A stretch of DNA of 64,000 nt, from the NCBI RefSeq assembly GCF_003182095.1, contig NZ_QGTJ01000013.1:1-64000 (forward strand). The letters are read 5' to 3'. The position numbers and the translations under genes are program-made. Below are positions 36,040 through 44,246 of this stretch, piece by piece. The DNA is from Plasticicumulans acidivorans (lineage in GTDB: Bacteria; Pseudomonadota; Gammaproteobacteria; Competibacterales; Competibacteraceae). The notes under the pieces were generated by a model. That model had not been told where the DNA came from and did not search any database. It worked only from the letters and a program-made list of their open reading frames with translations. Within the stretch, counting starts at the first letter, position 1. Every line of letters begins with the position of its first letter.

Positions 36040-36804
36040 TCAGCCGGCCCAGCGCTGCTCGAAGAAGCGCACCACCCAGCGGGCGACGCGCGCCGAGTCG
36101 AGCTGCAGCGCCGGGTCGGCCAGGGCGTCGAGGGCGGCGGCGGTGTGCGTGGGATCGAGAACGCCGCGCTCGTCGCGCAGGTAGGTGAGCAGCGCGGTCT
36201 CGAAGGCGCGGTCGAATTCCGGGTGCGCCTGGAAGCTCAGCGCGCAGTCGCCGTAGAGCAGCGCGGCGTGCGGGCAGAAGTCCGAGCCGGCGAGCACCTC
36301 GGCGCCGGGCGGCGCCACCGTCACCTGATCCTGATGCACGGCGTTGAGGCAGAGCTGGCCGCCTTCGTCGCCGTCCATCCACGGGTAGCCGTCACGCAGC
36401 GCGTAGCGATGCGGGCCGAGGCCCCAGCCGCGGCTGGATTTTTCCACCGTGCCGCCGAGGGCGTGGGCGAGGATCTGGTGGCCGAAGCAGATGCCGGCGA
36501 GCGGCACGCCGGCGCCGACCACACGGCGCAGGAACTGCGCCAGCGGCGCCATCCACGGCAGCGCGTCGTAGACGCCGTGGCGCGAGCCGGTGAGCAGCCA
36601 GCCGGCGCATTCGTCGGCGCTCGCCGGCAGCTCGCCCGCGTACACCGCGTACTGGCGAAAGCGCCAGCGGCCGTCGGCGGCAGCGCCGAACAGCGCGGCG
36701 AAGCGTTCGGCGTAGCTGCCATAGCGGGCGGCGATGGCGGGGGCCGGGCGGTCGGCTTCGAGGATGCCGATCCGCCGCGGTGCAATCAGCGCAGGCGTAT
36801 CCAT
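36040..36804 (-). CDS. Class I glutamine amidotransferase-like hydrolase
   Basis: The 254-residue protein has the GATase1 nucleophile elbow LAGICFGHQILAHALGG (Cys at about residue 105) and the catalytic His/Glu pair in FQAHPEFD. WLLTGSRHGVYD forms the upstream oxyanion segment. It may be a stand-alone hydrolase that releases a gamma-glutamyl group, filling the place of PuuD, though it is closer to the GuaA-like C26/GATase class. The start at 36804 overlaps the end of the aldehyde dehydrogenase gene by 19 bases, so the two are translationally linked in the amine-catabolic operon. Confidence 0.82.
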   Translation of the reverse strand: MDTPALIAPRRIGILEADRPAPAIAARYGSYAERFAALFGAAADGRWRFRQYAVYAGELPASADECAGWLLTGSRHGVYDALPWMAPLAQFLRRVVGAGVPLAGICFGHQILAHALGGTVEKSSRGWGLGPHRYALRDGYPWMDGDEGGQLCLNAVHQDQVTVAPPGAEVLAGSDFCPHAALLYGDCALSFQAHPEFDRAFETALLTYLRDERGVLDPTHTAAALDALADPALQLDSARVARWVVRFFEQRWAG

Positions 36805-38273
36805 GTGCTTTTCAACTCCGTGTATTTATCGAGCGCGTGCAGCGATTTGTCGCGGCCGATGCCGGACTGCTTGTAGCCGCCGAACGGCACGGTGAGGTCG
36901 TCGGCGTCGTAGCAGTTGACGTAGACCACGCCAGCGCGCAGGCCGCGCGCCATGCGGTGCACGGTGTCGATGTTATCGCTCCACAGCGCGGCGGCGAGGC
37001 CGTAGCAGGTGTCGTTGGCGACGGCCAGCGCCTCGGCAGCACTGTCGACGCTGATGACGCTGAGCACCGGGCCGAAGATTTCCTCCTGGGCGATGCGCAT
37101 GCGGTTGTCGACGCCGTCGAACACCGTCGGCTGCACGTAGCAGCCGCGGCCCGCCAGGCGCTCGCCGCCGCAGGCCAGCCGCGCGCCTTCAGCGCGGCCG
37201 ATGTCGATGTAGTCGAGCACGCGCCGGGTGTGGCTCTCGTCGACCAGCGCGCCGAGGCGGGTCGCCGGATCGAGCGGGTCGCCGGGCTGCACCTCGGCGG
37301 CGGCGGCGAGGATGCCATCGAGCACGCGATCATGCAGCGAGCGGTGCACGATCAGCCGCGAACCGGCGGTGCACATCTCACCCTGATTGAAGAAGATGCC
37401 GCCGGCCACCGCCGCCGCCGCGGTCTCCGGGTCGCCGCAGTCGGCGAGCACGATGTGCGGCGACTTGCCGCCGCATTCGAGGCCGACGCGTTTCATGTTC
37501 GACTGCCCGGAATACTGCAGGAACAGCTTGCCGACCTCGGTCGAGCCGGTGAAGAACACGCCGTCGACGTCGGCGTGCATACCGAGCGCGCGCCCGGCGC
37601 TCGGGCCGAAACCGGTGACGACGTTGAACACGCCCGGCGGCAGGCCGGCTTCGAGCGCCAGCTCGCCGAGGCGGATCGCCGTCAGCGGCGACTGCTCGGC
37701 CGGCTTGAGCACCACCGAGTTGCCGGCCGCCAGCGCCGGCGCGAGCTTCCACGCCGCCATCATCATCGGGAAGTTCCACGGCACCACCGCGGCGACCACG
37801 CCGAGCGGCTCGCGGCAGACCAGCGCCAGGCTGTCGGCGGCGGTCGGCGCAATCTCGTCGTAGACCTTGTCGATCGCCTCGGCATACCAGCGGAAGGTGT
37901 CGACGGTGGCACGCACGTCGACCGCCAGGCTGTCGGCGATCGGCTTGCCCATGTCCAGGGTTTCGAGCAGCGCCAGCTCGTCGGTGTGCGCGGCGATCAG
38001 CTCGGCGAAGGCCAGCAGCGTGCGCTTGCGCGCCGCCGGCGGCTGCGCCGACCAGCGACCATCGTCAAAGGCGCGGCGGGCGGCGGCCACCGCCAGGTCG
38101 ACATCGGCGGCATCGCCGGCGGGGATCTGCGTCAGCAGGCGGCCGTCGATCGGGCTGATGCAGTCGAAGGTTTCACCGCTGGCGGCGGGCAGCGCGCGGC
38201 CGTCGATCAGCAGGTGCCGCGGCAGCGCCACGGTGGCGGCACGGGCGTGCCAGTCGGGCTGGGTCTTGAACAT
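36786..38273 (-). CDS. NAD(P)-dependent aldehyde dehydrogenase (PuuC-like)
   Basis: The 495-residue enzyme has the family motifs VVPWNFPMMMAAWK, FTGSTEVGK, the catalytic Glu in GLECGGKSPHIV, the nucleophile Cys in FNQGEMCTAGSRL, and EEIFGPVLSV. Length equals E. coli PuuC, which oxidises gamma-glutamyl-gamma-aminobutyraldehyde, and the neighbours (permease, ligases, amidotransferase) fit that role. The ATG at 38273 has GGAG eight bases upstream. The gene is second in a leftward operon after the APC permease. Confidence 0.9.
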   Translation of the reverse strand: MFKTQPDWHARAATVALPRHLLIDGRALPAASGETFDCISPIDGRLLTQIPAGDAADVDLAVAAARRAFDDGRWSAQPPAARKRTLLAFAELIAAHTDELALLETLDMGKPIADSLAVDVRATVDTFRWYAEAIDKVYDEIAPTAADSLALVCREPLGVVAAVVPWNFPMMMAAWKLAPALAAGNSVVLKPAEQSPLTAIRLGELALEAGLPPGVFNVVTGFGPSAGRALGMHADVDGVFFTGSTEVGKLFLQYSGQSNMKRVGLECGGKSPHIVLADCGDPETAAAAVAGGIFFNQGEMCTAGSRLIVHRSLHDRVLDGILAAAAEVQPGDPLDPATRLGALVDESHTRRVLDYIDIGRAEGARLACGGERLAGRGCYVQPTVFDGVDNRMRIAQEEIFGPVLSVISVDSAAEALAVANDTCYGLAAALWSDNIDTVHRMARGLRAGVVYVNCYDADDLTVPFGGYKQSGIGRDKSLHALDKYTELKSTWIRLR

Positions 38274-38337
38274 CGGGGGGACTCCGCAAAAGGGCGGGCG
38301 GCGTGCGCCGCCCGCAGACGGGCTCGGGGGAGCCGAC

Positions 38338-39822
38338 TCAGGCATGGCTGGCGAGCGCGTCACCGGCCGGAGCATCGACACGGGCGTGCACCGACGTCAC
38401 CCGCATGTAGGCGTAACCGAGCAGCAGGCCGCCGATCGACATCAGTTCAAGGAAGTACTTGTCGTACCAGACAAGGCTGGCGTCCCACGGCCAGGCGATG
38501 ACGGTGATCGCACACACGCCGTAGGCCAGCGCGGCGAGGTTGACCGGCAGGCCCCAGGCGCCGAGGCGGAAGGCGCCGCTCGGCTGCCAGCCGCGCAGGC
38601 GGGCACGCAGCGCCGCCAGCACCACCATCTGGAAGGCGATGTAGATGCCGAGCGAGGCCCAGCTCACCATCTTCAGCAGCGCCGATTCCGACAGCAGCGA
38701 CAGCACCACCATGCCCATCGGCAGCACGCAGGCCACCAGCAGCGCATACGGCGGCACGTGGCGGACGTGGTCGAAGTGCGCCAGCCAGGCGCCGCCGGCG
38801 ATCATGCGGTCGCGGCCGAAGGCGTAGAGCAGCCGGCTCGCCGCCGCCTGCAGGCTGAGCACGCAGGAGATGAACGACAGCAGCACCACCGCGTAGACCA
38901 GCCGGGTGCCGACCGGGCCGAAGGCATCGCCCATGATCGCGCCGACCGGATCGGCGACCTCGCCGCGCAGCACCGCGCCGATGTCCGGCACTGCAGCGAT
39001 CAGCGCGAAGCAGACGAAGGTCGCCGCCGCGCCGCCGATGTAGATGGTCAGGCGCATCGAACGCGGAATGCGCCGCGTCGGGTCCTGCACTTCCTCGGCA
39101 ACGTCGCCGCAGGCCTCGAAGCCGTAGTACTGGAAGATGCCGATGATGCTGGCACCGAGGAACAGCGGCAGGTAGTCGCTGCCGTGGATGCTGGCGGCGC
39201 CGAAGCTGTCGAACAGCGCGGCAAAGCCCTGATGCTGGTGGAACAGCAGCAACCAGCCGCCGACGAACAGCGCGCCGAGCAGCTCCGCGGCGAAGCCGAG
39301 CAGCGCGACGAAGGCCAGCACCCGGGTGCCGAGCAGGTTGACGACGGTGGCGAAGCCGATCATGCCGATGCCGCAGATGACGTTACTGAACGAAGACGGC
39401 TCCAGGCCGAGCAGCGCCGACAGGTACACGCCCGAGGAGAAGGCGACGCCGGCGATGGTGATCAGCAGCGCCCAGTTGTAGACCCAGCCGGTCATCCACG
39501 CCCAGCGCGTGCCCCACAGCCGCCGTGCCCAGGGGTAGACGCCACCGGCAATCGGGTACTGCGAGACGATCTCGCCGAACACCAGCGACACCAGCCACTG
39601 GCCGAGGCCGACGATCAGCAGCGACCAGATCATCGGCGGGCCGGCCATCGCCAGCGCAATGCCGAATACCGAATAAATACCGACGACCGGCGACAGATAC
39701 GTAAAGCCGAGGGCGAAATTCGCCCACATGCTCATATCGCGGCGGAATTCCGATTGATAGCCCAGACTGGCGAGCTGGGCGGAATCGGCATCGGTGGCGG
39801 AGGGATGTTGCGGACTGCTCAT
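38338..39822 (-). CDS. APC-superfamily amino acid/amine permease
   Basis: The 494-residue inner-membrane protein has about 12 hydrophobic segments. APC motifs include FTYLSPVVGIYSVFG, FGEIVSQYPIAGGVYPWARRL and a central FGFE-like YYGFEACGDVAEEVQDPTRRIPRS. It would import an amine or amino acid for the catabolic cluster. GGGAG lies eight bases before the ATG at 39822. It heads the leftward operon permease-aldehyde dehydrogenase-amidotransferase and diverges from the ligase genes. Confidence 0.9.
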   Translation of the reverse strand: MSSPQHPSATDADSAQLASLGYQSEFRRDMSMWANFALGFTYLSPVVGIYSVFGIALAMAGPPMIWSLLIVGLGQWLVSLVFGEIVSQYPIAGGVYPWARRLWGTRWAWMTGWVYNWALLITIAGVAFSSGVYLSALLGLEPSSFSNVICGIGMIGFATVVNLLGTRVLAFVALLGFAAELLGALFVGGWLLLFHQHQGFAALFDSFGAASIHGSDYLPLFLGASIIGIFQYYGFEACGDVAEEVQDPTRRIPRSMRLTIYIGGAAATFVCFALIAAVPDIGAVLRGEVADPVGAIMGDAFGPVGTRLVYAVVLLSFISCVLSLQAAASRLLYAFGRDRMIAGGAWLAHFDHVRHVPPYALLVACVLPMGMVVLSLLSESALLKMVSWASLGIYIAFQMVVLAALRARLRGWQPSGAFRLGAWGLPVNLAALAYGVCAITVIAWPWDASLVWYDKYFLELMSIGGLLLGYAYMRVTSVHARVDAPAGDALASHA

Positions 39823-39871
39823 GTGCGTAACTCCCGTGCAGGCTTTTTAACAAGGAACGGTAACGGCTTTA

Positions 39872-39888
39872 TGTCATTCCTGATGACA
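39872..39888. promoter_or_regulatory. Inverted repeat upstream of the permease
   Basis: TGTCAT (39872-39877) and ATGACA (39883-39888) flank five bases, about 50 bases upstream of the permease ATG. This could be a regulator half-site pair. Confidence 0.4.
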
Positions 39889-39957
39889 CAGCGAGCGGCG
39901 CCGGCAGCTTTCAAAACGCTTGAATGACGCCGTCGAAAAAACGGGCAATGGCTAATT

Positions 39958-39973
39958 AGCGAAATCGATGCCA
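39958..39973 (-). promoter_or_regulatory. Candidate sigma-54 promoter of the permease operon
   Basis: On the minus strand TGGCATCGATTTCGCT has GG-N10-GC spacing and matches TGGCA and GCT of the consensus, with mismatches between. It would give a leader of roughly 125 bases before 39822. A sigma-54 activator gene at 45611 in the same cluster makes it plausible. Confidence 0.38.
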
Positions 39974-40047
39974 AAGCCGAAACTGCCCGGTGGCCGGCAC
40001 CAGAGCCGCCTGCCGGCTGGCGCCGCGCCCCCGGTTATCACCGCTGA

Positions 40048-40130
40048 AGCCGCAGCACTGCTGCATTTCTGCGGCACTGCTGCGCCGCTGCAGCAGGGCT
40101 GCTGCAAATCTGCAGCAGCAGCGCCGCCCG
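40048..40130. repeat. GCAG/CTGC-rich repeat cluster between divergent operons
   Basis: Short direct and inverted copies of GCAGCAG and CTGCTGC are packed into 83 bases, including GCAGCAGTGCTGCGG and GCAGCAGTGCCGCAG copies 17 bases apart on the minus strand. They lie within the 571-base gap between the permease and the first ligase gene. Reading frames across them look meaningless, so a regulatory or structural role is likelier. Confidence 0.5.
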
Positions 40131-40309
40131 CGCAGCGCCATCACCGGCAGGCGCCGTCATTGCTCCGCTGAATTAGCCACGGCACGGCCCTGCGCTTCAG
40201 TCGATATAAACCGCGAAAACGCTTGAATTAAGGTCTTTATTCAGCTGCCGCGCAAAAGCATCGACCGGCATTTGGCACGCTTCGTGGAAATAGCCATTTC
40301 GACGACAGG

Positions 40310-40333
40310 CACTCAAGGCAATCGTCTTGAGTG
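40310..40333. promoter_or_regulatory. 8-bp inverted repeat upstream of the first ligase gene
   Basis: CACTCAAG (40310-40317) and CTTGAGTG (40326-40333) are perfect complements with an eight-base spacer, 61 bases before the ATG at 40394. Operator or leader hairpin. Confidence 0.45.
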
Positions 40334-40393
40334 TTCTTCATTACGGCCGGAATCAGCGGCTTTTATCAGCCACGCATTGCAGCGGATTTCATC

Positions 40394-41722
40394 ATGAGCG
40401 CAAACGACTGGATCAGCACCGCGAAAGGCAATGGCGTCGATGCCGTGCATCTGATGCTCGCGGACACCGAAGGCGGCATCCGCGAACGGCGCATGACCAT
40501 CGCCGCGCTGCACAGCCTCGACGGGCGGGCACCGAGCTTCTGCAACGTGCTGCCGCACTGGGACATCGGCGACAGCGTGTTCAACGAGGTGCCGTTCGTC
40601 GGCGAGCCGCTGGAGATCGACGCCGACAGCGTGCGCCCCTACCCGTTCGAAGCCGGCGCGGCGCTGGTGTTCGCCGACTACGCCGGCGACTCGGCGGCGC
40701 TGTCGCCGCGGGCCCTGCTGCGCCGGCAGATCGAGCGCGCCGCGCACCTCGGCCACACGGTGCTCGCTGCCTTCGAGTTCGAGTGGCTGGTGCAGGCCGC
40801 CGACGGCGTGCAGCAGCGCGCCCGTGACTGGAGCGCGGCGCCGGCCTGGGCGGTCGAGAACCGCTGCTGGGACGGCGTCACCGCCGCCGCCGAGGCCGTC
40901 ACCGTCGCCGGCCTCGACGAGCTGCTGCGCAGCGCCGGCATCCGCCCCTACGCCATCGGCATGGAACTCGGCCCCGGCTGCCTGGAGGCGACGCTGAGCG
41001 CCACCGCACCGCTGCGCGCCGCCGACGAGGCGCTGCTGTTCAAGACCTTCACCAAGGCCTGGTTCCGCCAGCGCGGACAGAGCGCCTGCTTCATGGCGCA
41101 GGCCGATGCCGGCGCGCCGGGCCTGTCCGGCCACATCCACCTGTCGCTGCACGATGCGCACGGCGCCAACCGCTTCCACGACGCCGGCAGCGCCAACGGC
41201 CTGAGCACCACCCTCGGTCACTTCATCGCCGGCGTGCTGCAGCTGCTGCCGGAGCTGGCGGCGCTGCCGCTGCACACCGTCAACGCCTGGCGGCGGCTGA
41301 GCCCGCCGAACTGGGCGCCGCGCACGCCGAGCTGGGGCATCGAGAACTATTCGACGGCGATCCGCGCGGTGTCCGCCGGCGACGGCGGCAGCCGCCTCGA
41401 ATTCCGCCTGCCGGGCGCCGACGTCAACCCCTACCTCGGCCTGGCGATGCTGCTCGCCGCCGGCCTCTACGGCATCGAGCACCGGCTGACGCCGCCGGCG
41501 CCGATCGCCGGCGATGCCCGCAACACCGTGCCCGCCGGCCTGCGCCCGCTGCCGCGCGACCTGCACGAAGCCGCCGTGGCGCTCGACGCCAGCCTGGTCG
41601 CCCGCGAGCTGTTCGGCAACGCCTTCGTCAGCCACTTCGCCGCCTCGCGCCTGCGCGAAGCCGCCCTGCTGCGCCGCTGCGTCAGCGCGCAGGAACGCGC
41701 GCGCTACTTCGATGCCGTCTGA
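40394..41722 (+). CDS. Glutamine synthetase-like gamma-glutamyl-amine ligase, short form
   Basis: The 442-residue protein keeps the glutamine synthetase fold markers: AFEFEWLV in the metal site, GHIHLSLHD, NAWRRLSPPNWAP, WGIENYSTAIR and LEFRLPGADVNPYL. The loop that reads FMxKP in most glutamine synthetases is FMAQADAG here, so the usual Lys is missing. This argues against ordinary ammonia assimilation and for ligation of glutamate to an amine, as in PuuA/GlnA3-type enzymes. The ATG at 40394 (MSANDWISTAK) is used. It is first of a rightward series with a second ligase 43 bases downstream. Confidence 0.83.
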   Translation: MSANDWISTAKGNGVDAVHLMLADTEGGIRERRMTIAALHSLDGRAPSFCNVLPHWDIGDSVFNEVPFVGEPLEIDADSVRPYPFEAGAALVFADYAGDSAALSPRALLRRQIERAAHLGHTVLAAFEFEWLVQAADGVQQRARDWSAAPAWAVENRCWDGVTAAAEAVTVAGLDELLRSAGIRPYAIGMELGPGCLEATLSATAPLRAADEALLFKTFTKAWFRQRGQSACFMAQADAGAPGLSGHIHLSLHDAHGANRFHDAGSANGLSTTLGHFIAGVLQLLPELAALPLHTVNAWRRLSPPNWAPRTPSWGIENYSTAIRAVSAGDGGSRLEFRLPGADVNPYLGLAMLLAAGLYGIEHRLTPPAPIAGDARNTVPAGLRPLPRDLHEAAVALDASLVARELFGNAFVSHFAASRLREAALLRRCVSAQERARYFDAV

Positions 41723-41765
41723 ATCCCCCCGACCGTCCTCCCGCCCCGTCTCCGGAGTCCGTACC

Positions 41766-43232
41766 ATGACTGACCTGCAGACCTACCTCGCCGACCCCGC
41801 CCGCCGCGAAGCCGTCGCCCGCGTCAACGAAAAGATCGCCCGCCTCGGCATCGACTACGTCGTCTACCAGTTTATTTCCGTCACCGGCCGGGTGATGGGC
41901 AAAGGTGTGCCGGCGGCGCACTGGAGCAGCACCGCCGACAAGGGCGTGCAGCTGTGGTACGGCTCGGTCGCCGACGTCTGCGCCGACCGCCGCGGCGACT
42001 ACATCGGCTATTCCGCCAACGCCGCCGAGCTGGTGGCGATCCCCGACCCGGAAACCTTCTGCCAGCTGCCGTGGAATCCGCGCTGGGCGCGGGTGTACTG
42101 CACGCTGTTCCGCAACCGCGACGAGCCGGAGAATCCCGGCGCCTTCCTCAGCAGCGACTGCCGCGGCAACCTGCGCCGCATCCATCAGGACTTCCAGCAG
42201 CGCCACGGTCTGCAGCTGCGCATGGGGCTGGAGCCGGAGATGATGTGGCTCAAACGCGGCGCCGACGGCGGCTACGCCGGCGGCACCACGCGGCCCAACG
42301 CCTACCACATCGAGCAGTTCCAGCAGCTCGCGCCGGTGATCCAGAAGGTCATGGACTACGCGCGGCGCATGGGCCTCGACGTCATCCAGGGCGACCACGA
42401 GGACGCGCCCGGCCAGCTGGAGCTGAACTTCACCTTCGACGATGCGCTGCGCACCGCCGACCGCATCATCACCTACCGCCAGATCTGCGCGCAGGTGGCC
42501 CGCGAGGAAGGGCTGATCGCCACCTTTATGAGCAAGCCGTTCATGGGCGTCTCCGCCAACGGCTGCCATCACAACGTCTCGCTGTGGAGCGGCGGCGAGG
42601 ACCGGCTGGTCAGCCGCATCGACGATACCGAGCTGCCGGGCATGGCCGAGTCCTTCACCTACCGTTACGGCGGCGAGAACCATTTCGACCGCGGCACCGG
42701 CGAGTGGATGCCGGCGCAGACCGGGCTGCACTGCATCGGCGGCATGATGCGTCACCTGCCGGCGCTGACCGCGATCGGCGCCTCGACGGTCAACTCCTAC
42801 CGCCGCCTCAACGACCTCGGCTTCTGGGCGCCGGTCTACGCCGACTGGGGCTACCAGAACCGCACCGTCGCCGTGCGCGTCTCGGCACCGGGGCGACTGG
42901 AGTACCGCGCCGTCGACTCGATGGTGAACCCGTACCTGATGGCGAGCGCGCTGCTGCGCGCCTTCGACCACGGCCTCAACGAGCAGCTTTCACCGGGCGA
43001 GCCGGAGCAGCGCAACATCTACGAGGCGATCGGCGCCGGCAAAGCCGTCGCCAAGCTGCCGATGACGCTCGGCTGCGCGCTCGATGCGCTCGACGGCGAC
43101 GAGGTCATCCGCTCGGCGCTGCCCGGCGATATGTATCGCGTGTTCATGCATCTCAAGCGCGACGAGTGGGAACGCTTCAACGCCACCGTCACCGAGTGGG
43201 ACTTCCAGCGCTACCTCGAATACCTGCCCTGA
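41766..43232 (+). CDS. Glutamine synthetase-like gamma-glutamyl-amine ligase, long form
   Basis: The 488-residue protein shows the active-site motifs MGLEPEMMWL, PGQLELNFTFDDAL, ATFMSKPFMGVSANGCHHNVSLW, NSYRRLNDLGFWAPV, NRTVAVRV and LEYRAVDSMVNPYL. It is a type III-like/PuuA-like ligase paralogous to its upstream neighbour but with the FMxKP loop intact. Two ligases together may act on two amines or form a mixed complex. Start ATG at 41766 with CGGAG upstream. The PhyH gene follows after 71 bases. Confidence 0.87.
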   Translation: MTDLQTYLADPARREAVARVNEKIARLGIDYVVYQFISVTGRVMGKGVPAAHWSSTADKGVQLWYGSVADVCADRRGDYIGYSANAAELVAIPDPETFCQLPWNPRWARVYCTLFRNRDEPENPGAFLSSDCRGNLRRIHQDFQQRHGLQLRMGLEPEMMWLKRGADGGYAGGTTRPNAYHIEQFQQLAPVIQKVMDYARRMGLDVIQGDHEDAPGQLELNFTFDDALRTADRIITYRQICAQVAREEGLIATFMSKPFMGVSANGCHHNVSLWSGGEDRLVSRIDDTELPGMAESFTYRYGGENHFDRGTGEWMPAQTGLHCIGGMMRHLPALTAIGASTVNSYRRLNDLGFWAPVYADWGYQNRTVAVRVSAPGRLEYRAVDSMVNPYLMASALLRAFDHGLNEQLSPGEPEQRNIYEAIGAGKAVAKLPMTLGCALDALDGDEVIRSALPGDMYRVFMHLKRDEWERFNATVTEWDFQRYLEYLP

Positions 43233-43303
43233 GCCCGCCGCCCGCGTGCGGCGCCCGCAGCGGGCGCCGCGGCGTTCATCCTCATCGTCACGGAGACTCC
43301 CCG

Positions 43304-44191
43304 ATGCTCGAACTCACCCCCGCCCAGATCGCCCAGTTCCGCGAGGACGGTTTTCTCATCGTCGAGAAGGCCATCGACCTCGATCTCGTCGAGCGCGTGC
43401 GCTCGCGCTTCGAGCCGCTGTTCCTGCAGCAGGACTTCGAAACCGGCATGCGCCCGGATGAAGTCAACCTGCCGCAGGGCGACCCGCCGTACACGCAGCA
43501 GATCTGCAACGGCTGGCGCGGCGACCGCACCATCGCCAGCCTCAGCTTCAAGGCCGAGGTCGGCCGCGCCATCGCCCAGCTCGCCGGTTTCAGCGGCACG
43601 CGGCTGGTGGTCGACAACGTGCTGTGGAAGCCGCCGGCGGGCCGGCCGATCGGCTTTCATCAGGACAGTGCCTACCTCTACTGGCTGGACCGCCCGGAGC
43701 TGGTGACCTGCTGGGTCTCGCTCGACCAGACCAGCGCCGACGGCGGCCCGATCATGTACGTGCGCGGCTCGCACCGCTGGGGCAACGCCGCGCCGATCCT
43801 GCAGTTCCACGGCCCCGACGACGATCTGCGCGAAGCCCGCGAATGGGCCGAGGCGCGCGGCGAAACGCTCGACCTGGTACCGGTGGTGGTGCCGCCGGGC
43901 GGCGTCGCCTTCCACAGCGGCTGGACCTGGCACGGCTCGCGCGTCAACCGCAGCGACCAGCACCGCCGCAGCCTGGCCATTCACTGCTGCGCCGCCGATG
44001 TCCGCTACAATCCGGCCGGCTTCATGAAGGGAACCGGGCCGGTGTATTCGCGCTACATGCACTTCGGCTCCGATGTCGTCGACGAGAACTACTTCCCGAT
44101 CACCTGGCACGAAAGCGGTTACCGCACGCCGGGCCTCGATGACTACATCGCACACGGCTGGAGTGGCGCGGCGGCGCAGGCGGCAGCCTGA
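43304..44191 (+). CDS. Phytanoyl-CoA dioxygenase (PhyH) family Fe(II)/2-oxoglutarate oxygenase
   Basis: The 295-residue protein has the PhyH double-stranded beta-helix signature: an N-terminal FREDGFLIVEKAID, iron ligands His and Asp in GFHQDSAYLYW, SADGGPIMYVRGSH, the distal His in FHSGWTWHGSRVN and the 2-oxoglutarate-binding Arg in DQHRRSLAIH. These enzymes hydroxylate C-H bonds, and hydroxylation next to an amide nitrogen releases an aldehyde. The gene lies within the gamma-glutamyl-amine cluster where PuuB (an FAD oxidase) would be expected and none is present, so it could supply that oxidation. The reaction is inferred from context. Confidence 0.87.
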   Translation: MLELTPAQIAQFREDGFLIVEKAIDLDLVERVRSRFEPLFLQQDFETGMRPDEVNLPQGDPPYTQQICNGWRGDRTIASLSFKAEVGRAIAQLAGFSGTRLVVDNVLWKPPAGRPIGFHQDSAYLYWLDRPELVTCWVSLDQTSADGGPIMYVRGSHRWGNAAPILQFHGPDDDLREAREWAEARGETLDLVPVVVPPGGVAFHSGWTWHGSRVNRSDQHRRSLAIHCCAADVRYNPAGFMKGTGPVYSRYMHFGSDVVDENYFPITWHESGYRTPGLDDYIAHGWSGAAAQAAA

Positions 44192-44246
44192 GACGCACGG
44201 CAGGCGACGGACGGCGGCCATTCACGGCGAGAGGTGTTGTGTGTTG

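Noticed and set aside
35948..36382. N-terminal extension of the metallophosphatase-STAND-TPR gene
   Set aside because: The added 145 residues are Arg/Ala/Gly-rich low-complexity typical of a shadow frame over the amidotransferase gene; GGGAG and the HITDLH motif place the start at 35947.
36786..36804. Overlap of the amidotransferase and aldehyde dehydrogenase as a frameshifted fusion
   Set aside because: Both genes are full length with their own motifs; the 19-base overlap is ordinary translational coupling.
40273..40288. Sigma-54 promoter before the first ligase gene (TGGCACG followed by a GTGG -12)
   Set aside because: The -24 part is perfect, but the obligatory GC at -12 is GG, so the call was not supported.
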